This document shows, piece after piece, positions 57,077 through 64,000 of a stretch of DNA of 64,000 nt. The stretch lies in assembly GCA_022432975.1 (NCBI GenBank), contig CM039508.1:31018433-31082432 (forward strand). The letters run 5' to 3'. Both the position numbers and the translations under genes were made by a program. A model generated the notes under the pieces. That model searched no databases and was not told where the DNA came from. It saw only the letters and a program-made list of their open reading frames with translations. The DNA comes from Begonia masoniana. Taxonomy: Eukaryota; Streptophyta; Magnoliopsida; Cucurbitales; Begoniaceae. Each line of letters starts with the position of its first letter. The first letter of the stretch is position 1.

Positions 57077-59281
57077 TGTAACGCCCCGAGTTTTCCGAAC
57101 CCGGTTCGTTACATAAAACTCGAACATAATTAGAAAAAACTTTGGACTAAATTTAAAACTTCGCTCGAAAGTCAAAATTTGACATTTTCTAAAATCTCAA
57201 AACTTTGAAAGAATTGCAGCGAAAAATCATTTGAGCACAAATAGATTTAAACAAAACAGTGAAACATTGTTTGGAATGTTAAGAAACAATCGGCAACTGG
57301 GAAATAAGGTTTAGACTACGGAATACTTGAGAAATCACAAAAGTCAAATATATCTGCCGATGAATAAAGTCATCGGAAGATGCTGAAATAGAAAATAGAA
57401 GGCTTCTACCGATGACGTCAACCAGAATGGCGGAAAGTAAAAGACATCACTCGGTGGACTGCATCTACCGATGACATCAGCTGAGTAAATCAATTACCCA
57501 ACATCTACCGATCGCCAAAACTGCAAGTTTTGCGACCCGCATCTACCGATGGCAAAACGACAAAAATCACTCATCCACCGATAGTCAAAATACTCGACAT
57601 CATCCGATAGGCTTAACAAACGACATCCATCGGTCACTAAACGACAAAACATAATACCCACTCCTACCGATAGGGCAAAACCTACATCTTCCGATAGAAT
57701 TTAACCTACATCATCCGATTGAATAAACTTCATGTACCGATGACTTTACTGAGACATCATCTGATGGCTTTACTGAAGACATCTTCTGATAGGCAACATA
57801 ACTCAACATCTACCGATAGACATCATCTACCGATAGAGGACAGAACAATAACTCAACGTCTGCCAATAGACATCATCTACCGATAGAAAACAGAGCGACA
57901 TTTCAACTACTCCTCACTATACATACACAACACTAATTACAAAAAAGAATTTTCTTGCTTCTCCAAGACCATTCAGAAACAACTCAAACCATTGCATTAA
58001 TCAAATCCAGTAAAAACCAATGTTTAAAACTCAACAGATTACTAGTATCAGTAAATCTCAAACGTATTCAAAATGCTAAAATCTCTACTAACGTGAAAAC
58101 TCGACATACTCAGATTAAATCATTATCAACTAAACCTCCACCACAGCTGACATCAGTTAACCCGCCTCATCAGTTTACCAAGCCGAGACATGAATGTACT
58201 CCTCCAACTACATCTAATCATCTGTGCACTCAGGAAATTCACCTGCAGTATCCTCAACACCTACATCACAAAACTCATCTATTAGCCTAATGCTAAGTAA
58301 GTAAAGCAGTAATGAAATGAAATACTAAAATATGAATTCCTAAACATGCAATTTCTACTTTCTCATCTCAGTTATTCATTCATCGTTTCTGTTCAGATCC
58401 CCCTGTGAAATTGGGAGTCGGATCAACTCTCCCAAAGTATAAACATCCACTGACTCATTAAGGGGCGGATAAATTCCCTTAACAGTAAATCTGATTCACA
58501 TGTTCAAATCCCCTTGTGAAATTGGAAGTTGGATCAACTCTCTCAAAGTATAAATATCCACTGTCTCATTAAGGGGCGGATTATTTCCCTTAACAGTAAA
58601 ACTGATTCACATAGCTGTTTCCACATGTTCAATCCTTACCATGCAAACATGCATTCAAATTCATTTTCGTATATTTTTTAAAACATGATGCATGACATAC
58701 CAACACATTCAAACAAACAATCCCTAATGTTTTGTGATGTAGGCCCGAAGGCACAAGCAAACTTTACTTACTTGGATTCCTGGAAATTGTTTGGTTGCTA
58801 ACCACTTCGGGTTTTGCTCAAACCTAAAACCGTAGACAATGTATTAGTTAAACTTCATTCTAAACTAACCAGGAGTCTAAGGAAATTAGCTTGGGAGCTC
58901 AGATCATCGTGCATTCTCGATTCTTCACTAAACCCGAAACTACACATACATTGCACTCCCTCGGTTAACTAACCGTCAAGTCCTAAGGGAAAATGAAGGA
59001 ACTAGCCTAAGTCGAAGAAATCGCTGGAGGAATCGAAGGGGAATCTCCTAAAGCTTTCTGCTGAGCTGAGGAGCTGAGAGTTGAAAAGGGAAATGGTGAA
59101 CAATGGCGGCTACCGCATTAACGGTTTCCTTAAATATGTTTTTCCCTTATAACTAGCTAATTACTATAATGCCCTTACATTAATCACACATTACCCTACT
59201 CACTAAACCTCCCAATCCCATCCTTAAAATATTCACTATAATTTAATAAAGTAAACTGGTTAAACGAAACCGAGTGCTACA
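57077..59281 (-). mobile_element. Solo LTR-F (2205 bp)
   Basis: Perfect TSD GTTAC at 57072-57076 and 59282-59286. Minus strand TGTAGCACTCGG to GGCGTTACA, a close relative of the Gypsy-2 LTR (same GATCCCCCTGTGAAATTGG double block at 58395-58600), with many ACCGATAG / CTGCCGATG motifs (57350-57900). Predicted exon 2 is 58772-58823 and acceptor 2 lies at 58261. Confidence 0.94.
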
Positions 59282-59386
59282 GTTACCGTCCACAGACTCC
59301 GACAATATTATCGTCCCCAGAATACCCAGACCTATTCGTCCACTGACCATCGTCCACAGACTACTTAAACGTACCGCCCTGACTAC

Positions 59387-61392
59387 GTGACTTGTCGTCC
59401 ACACAGACTACTTAACTTACTCGTCCACGCAGACTACTTCGTCTACGTGACTTGTCGTCCACACAGACTACTTAACTTACTCGTCCACGCAGACTACTTC
59501 GTCTACGTGACTTGTCGTCCACACAGACTACTTAACTTACTCGTCCACGCAGACTCATTCATCTACGTGACTTGTCGTCCACACAGACTACTTAAATTAC
59601 TCGTCCACGCAGACTACTTCGTCTACGTGACTTATCGTCCATACAGACTACTTAACTTACTCGTCCACGCAGACTACTTCATCTACGTGACTTGTCGTCC
59701 ACACAGACTACTTAACTTACTCGTCCACGCAGACTACTTCGTCTACGTGACTTGTCGTCCACACAGACTACTTAACTTACTCGTCCACGCAGACTACTTC
59801 GTCTACGTGACTTGTCGTCCACACAGACTACTTAACTTACTCGTCCACGCAGACTACTTCGTCTACGTGACTTGTCGTCCACACAGACTACTTAACTTAC
59901 TCGTCCACGCAGACTACTTCGTCTACGTGACTTGTCGTCCACACAGACTACTTAACTTACTCGTCCACGCAGACTACTTCGTCTACGTGACTTGTCGTCC
60001 ACACAGACTACTTAACTTACTCGTCCACGCAGACTACTTCGTCTACGTGACTTGTCGTCCACACAGACTACTTAACTTACTCGTCCACGCAGACTACTTC
60101 GTCTACGTGACTTGTCGTCCACACAGACTACTTAACTTACTCGTCCACGCAGACTACTTCGTCTACGTGACTTATCGTCCACACAGACTACTTAACTTAC
60201 TCGTCCACGCAGACTACTTCGTCTACGTGACTTATCGTCCACACAGACTACTTAACTTACTCGTCCACGCAGACTACTTCGTCTACGTGACTTATCGTCC
60301 ACACAGACTACTTAACTTACTCGTCCACGCAGACTACTTCGTCTACGTGACTTATCGTCCACACAGACTACTTAACTTACTCGTCCACGCAGACTACTTC
60401 GTCTACGTGACTTATCGTCCACACAGACTACTTAACTTACTCGTCCACGCAGACTACTTCGTCTACGTGACTTATCGTCCACACAGACTACTTAACTTAC
60501 TCGTCCACGCAGACTACTTCGTCTACGTGACTTATCGTCCACACAGACTACTTAACTTACTCGTCCACGCAGACTACTTCGTCTACGTGACTTATCGTCC
60601 ACACAGACTACTTAACTTACTCGTCCACGCAGACTACTTCGTCTACGTGACTTATCGTCCACACAGACTACTTAACTTACTCGTCCACGCAGACTACTTC
60701 GTCTACGTGACTTATCGTCCACACAGACTACTTAACTTACTCGTCCACGCAGACTACTTCGTCTACGTGACTTATCGTCCACACAGACTACTTAACTTAC
60801 TCGTCCACGCAGACTACTTCGTCTACGTGACTTATCGTCCACACAGACTACTTAACTTACTCGTCCACGCAGACTACTTCGTCTACGTGACTTATCGTCC
60901 ACACAGACTACTTAACTTACTCGTCCACGCAGACTACTTCGTCTACGTGACTTATCGTCCACACAGACTACTTAACTTACTCGTCCACGCAGACTACTTC
61001 GTCTACGTGACTTATCGTCCACACAGACTACTTAACTTACTCGTCCACACAGACTACTTAACTTATTCGTCCACGCAGACTACTTCGTCTACGTGACTTA
61101 TCGTCCACACAGACTACTTAACTTACTCGTCCACGCAGACTCATTCATCTACGTGACTTGTCGTCCACACAGACTACTTAAATTACTCGTCCACGCAGAC
61201 TACTTCGTCTACGTGACTTATCGTCCATACAGACTACTTAACTTACTCGTCCACGCAGACTACTTCATCTACGTGACTTATCGTCCACACAGACTACTTA
61301 ACTTACTCGTCCACGCAGACTACTTCGTCTACGTGACTTGTCGTCCACATAGACTACTTAACTTACTCGTCCACGCAGACTCATTGTCCACG
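59387..61392. repeat. 60-bp minisatellite, about 33 copies
   Basis: Unit built of two half-units around CGTCCACRCAGACTACTT, then CGTCTACGTGACTTRTCG. Early copies have CTTGTCG, copies from about 60170 have CTTATCG. The plus-strand ORF of 569 residues repeats a 20-residue motif (RPHRLLNLLVHADYFVYV) and has no other gene feature; I do not call it a gene. Confidence 0.95.
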
Positions 61393-62429
61393 TGACCCTC
61401 TTAAACCTCACGTGACAATGGACGATTACTTTTACCGAACACGTCTAACTCACAGAGATAGACTGCATGGATCGTTCTAAAAACCAAACTAATCCTTACG
61501 GTAAGAAAACCTAAAATCGTCCAATACCGTCTCACATAACTCACAGAACCATCACCAAATGTAAACATGAAATTTTCCTAAACCATCACCAAACGAATAC
61601 TTTTATAAAATCATTCAAAATGACATAACTCCAAGTCTAAATCTACTATACAATTTCAAAATATCAGAGTCTTCTATAATACCTAAAATTTCATCGCATC
61701 CCAAAAAAAATAAATCCTATTCACACCTTACTACCACAAAACACTCGGAGCACGCACACGGTCAATCCAACACAGCCAAAACACGCCCCGTCACCACGAG
61801 CCCCGACCACCGACTATCTACACATGATCATCGGGAGGAGGTTCCTCACCTTCGTGCTCGTCACCTACATCATACGATAATCACATTAAGCCTAAAGCTC
61901 AGTAAGGAGGTGCACTATCCATGAGTAATAACAATGCATGGTTTATCAAAACATGTTCATTTCTTTAATTTACTTAACATATAAGAGTAAGTTTAGGCAT
62001 GAGTAGCCCCAGTCACCACCCCAACTACCCCGTAGACCACACTTGCCCTGAGTTACCATTTGGGTGTAATTGTCTTGCCATGAGTTGCCATTTAGGCGTG
62101 CGCTGGGCCCTACTCATCCTCAAACCTTACTCATCATCACATACTTTACATCGTTTACTTGAAATCATGCATGTAAAATATTCTGTTTGTTTTTCTTTTG
62201 AGAAGACATGATGCATGAAGATCTGATCATAACATACCATCAAAACAATTTATGAATGTATTTAAACACACTAAACTCGTAAAACAAACCTAATACACGG
62301 TTACTAACCAACAACCTAAGTTACCCGACTCGTTTCAGCCTCACAATCAGAAAACATTATCGAAACACATAAAACTTAACATCGATACAATGTAGGGCCT
62401 TAAGGGCTGGAAACCTAACACCCACTTAT

Positions 62430-62477
62430 CTGGCCTCCTAGCTATGCCGAGCACCGTCATTTGAGGGCTTGGGTTAC
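62430..62477 (-). other. predicted leader exon 2, Gypsy-4 LTR (48 nt)
   Basis: Minus strand: ATGCCTTAG before, ATAAGTGGG after (donor G replaced by A). Confidence 0.4.
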
Positions 62478-63084
62478 CTAAGGCATGTTCATAACACGTC
62501 ATTAGTATCAGTCCTAAATAATCAATCCAAACATCATTAGTTTCTTCTACTTATCCAAATATCCACCAAAACATCATCAATGGGCAATACAATCGCTATC
62601 CTATCGATTTCTCACAATCTGGAAATTTTTCACTTAACCCTAAACCAAAATCAGCTCTATTACAACTACTAGACATATCAATTGTATAGAACTTACCTAG
62701 AGTAGCTATTTGAGGAAGAAGACCGTGAAGAAAATAGCCGGAATCGGAGGAGAATGATCGGAGGAATAGAAAACGTAGAGGGGAGGAATGATTCTTCGCC
62801 AGATGGGGGGCTTCGCGATGGGGAAGAGAGAAAGTGAAAGACTAAGGGGGGAAGTTTTCTAGTTTTTATTCTAAATTTTACTTAATAACTTACTTAAATG
62901 CCCTTAGTTAAATCTTTTGCTTCGTTCATAATTTCATCTATCGATTTGATTTCTCCCAACATTTCTTATTTCTACAAATATTCCCATTTATTCCTAAGGT
63001 TCTAACAAAACTTCCCGTTCGCCATTCGGATTTAATTTACTATTCTAAAACTCAAAACTATGATCGAAATTTCTAGGCGTTACA

Positions 63085-63099
63085 TCCTACCCTCCTTAT
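63085..63099 (-). promoter_or_regulatory. Gypsy-4 polypurine tract
   Basis: Minus strand AAGGAGGGTAGGA directly before the LTR TGTAACGCC. Confidence 0.82.
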
Positions 63100-64000
63100 T
63101 TAGAATTTTGTCCCCAAAATTTCGCACCTGAACAATTCTGGATATTTGTCCATCATGTCCTGTTGGCGCTCCCATGTGGCTTCCTCCACGTTTTGATTTC
63201 TCCACAACACCTTAACCAGTGGGATTGACTTATTGCGCAATACTTTAACAGTAGACTCCAGAATCTGCACTGGCCTCTCTTCGTAAGTTAAAGTCAGCTG
63301 TATCTCAAGGTTAACTGGTTCTACCACGTGTGTTTGGTCTCGTACACATTTCCTCAACATCGACACATGGAAGACATTATGTACTCCCTCCATAGACATT
63401 GGCAATTGAAGCTTGTATGCTGTAGCTCTAATCCTTTCGATAATCAAGAACTGTCCGACAAACCGTGGATTCAACTTCCCTCTTTTACCAAAGCGAACCA
63501 CTCCCTTAAATGGTGAAACTTTCAAAAACACTTCATCGCCAACTACAAACTCCAACTCTCGCCTTCTTCGATCTGCATAGCTATTTTGGCGACTCTGTGT
63601 AGTTTCCATCCTTTGTTTGATCAGAGCAACCTTCTCCGATAACTGTTGTAAAATTTCTGGTCCAATCAACTTAGCTTTGCCTACCTCATCCCAATATAGG
63701 GGCGACCTACACTTTCTGCCATAAAGTGCTTCATACGGAGCCATACCGATCGTGGACTGATAGCTGTTATTATCCGCAAATTCAACCAGCAGTAAATATC
63801 GGCTCCAAGAGGCTTGAAACTCTAGCACGCACGCTCTCAACATATCCTCGAGTATCTGAATCGTCCTCTCAGATTGTCCGTCAGTCTGTGGGTGGAAAGT
63901 CGTGCTAAAAGTTAACTTAGTACCCATAGCGCTTTGTAAACTTTTCCAAAATCTCGAAGTAAATCTTGGATCCCGGTTCGAAACAATCGACATAGGAACT
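63100..64000 (-). CDS. Gypsy-4 integrase C-terminal part with chromodomain (5' end outside window)
   Basis: 297 residues, open to the window edge; the Met at 63993 is internal, not a start. It begins within IVSNRDPRFTSRFW (Asn where the second catalytic Asp is expected, so activity is doubtful), then [18 protein letters not shown] (catalytic Glu), RYVGPF-type module mutated to RFVGQFLIIERIRATAYKLQ, and a chromodomain-like LVKVLWRNQNVEEATWE. Closest to Gypsy-1 and Gypsy-2. Confidence 0.88.
   Translation of the reverse strand, partial: VPMSIVSNRDPRFTSRFWKSLQSAMGTKLTFSTTFHPQTDGQSERTIQILEDMLRACVLEFQASWSRYLLLVEFADNNSYQSTIGMAPYEALYGRKCRSPLYWDEVGKAKLIGPEILQQLSEKVALIKQRMETTQSRQNSYADRRRRELEFVVGDEVFLKVSPFKGVVRFGKRGKLNPRFVGQFLIIERIRATAYKLQLPMSMEGVHNVFHVSMLRKCVRDQTHVVEPVNLEIQLTLTYEERPVQILESTVKVLRNKSIPLVKVLWRNQNVEEATWERQQDMMDKYPELFRCEILGTKF

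Larger units (their letters stand above)
56722..63084 (-). repeat. Gypsy-4 3' LTR (~4.15 kb without LTR-F)
   Basis: Minus strand TGTAACGCCTAG at 63084 to GGTTGTTACA at 56722. Split by solo LTR-F. Contains the 60-bp minisatellite and the leader modules: donor 1 after 62697, intron 1 62478-62696 (219 nt), intron 2 61865-62429 (565 nt). Donor 2 reads ATAAGT instead of GTAAGT. Confidence 0.88.
56722..64000 (-). mobile_element. Gypsy-4: Tekay/Del-type chromovirus, 3' part, runs off the window
   Basis: Minus-strand element whose 3' LTR is 56722-63084 and whose integrase runs to the window edge. GAAGT (56717-56721) is the likely left TSD; the right one is outside. The coding part seen is free of stops. 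Confidence 0.88.

Noticed and set aside
59387..61096. 569-residue repeat protein
   Set aside because: Period of exactly 60 bp keeps one frame open by chance. It lies in an LTR and has no non-repeat domain.

Overview
This window is nuclear DNA of a flowering plant, probably from pericentromeric or other gene-poor heterochromatin. I found no host gene, rRNA gene, functional tRNA or CRISPR. Nearly all of it is LTR retrotransposons nested inside each other: Ty3/gypsy chromoviruses of the Tekay/Del type (integrase with C-terminal chromodomain), a CRM/Galadriel-like chromovirus, SIRE-like and other Ty1/copia remnants, a Tat/Athila-type 3' end, and Cassandra TRIM elements, whose LTRs carry a 5S-rRNA-derived Pol III promoter. 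The plant assignment rests on these families. The species cannot be told from the sequence.

Layout. 1-1888: 3' end of a Tat/Athila-type element (+). 1889-4222 and 25404-~31.7k: one SIRE-like copia on the minus strand (Copia-1), split by Gypsy-1 (4223-25403, TSD ATCGG) and by solo LTR-A (25677-28638, TSD AAAGT). Gypsy-1 pol is itself split by solo LTR-B (8853-20401, TSD TGAAT). LTR-B holds a 9.1-kb Cassandra-bounded composite (10132-19268, TSD CCATG), and that composite contains a tandem LTR/internal array plus a gutted gypsy element (Gypsy-5). This stack is five levels deep. ~31.7-39.1k: a copia gag fragment (+), a truncated LTR and a decayed CRM-like element (-). 39105-56721: a long LTR (LTR-C, +) split by Gypsy-2 (40604-55326), whose integrase is in turn split by solo LTR-D (44010-46580, TSD CGAAG) and LTR-E (46675-49061, TSD ATCCA). 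56722-64000: Gypsy-4 (-), with a ~4.15-kb LTR that hosts solo LTR-F (57077-59281, TSD GTTAC) and a 60-bp minisatellite.

The most complete coding unit is the gag-protease-RT-RNase H frame of Gypsy-2 (49062-52181). All other coding units are broken by nonsense codons, frameshifts or insertions, or run off the window.

Two observations stand out. (1) All the long Tekay-type LTRs here, though strongly diverged, share what looks like a spliced leader: donor, ~45-57-nt middle exon, AG|GTAAGT donor, then a CTTACT(A/G)A branch-like motif and a TG(A/G)TGTAG acceptor. Intron and exon sizes match between copies. (2) The Cassandra composite looks like a non-autonomous TRIM that expanded in tandem and joined a gypsy element at their shared tRNA primer-binding site. 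The LTRs also carry fast-changing minisatellites: the two LTRs of Gypsy-2 differ by more than 30 copies of a palindromic 27-bp unit.
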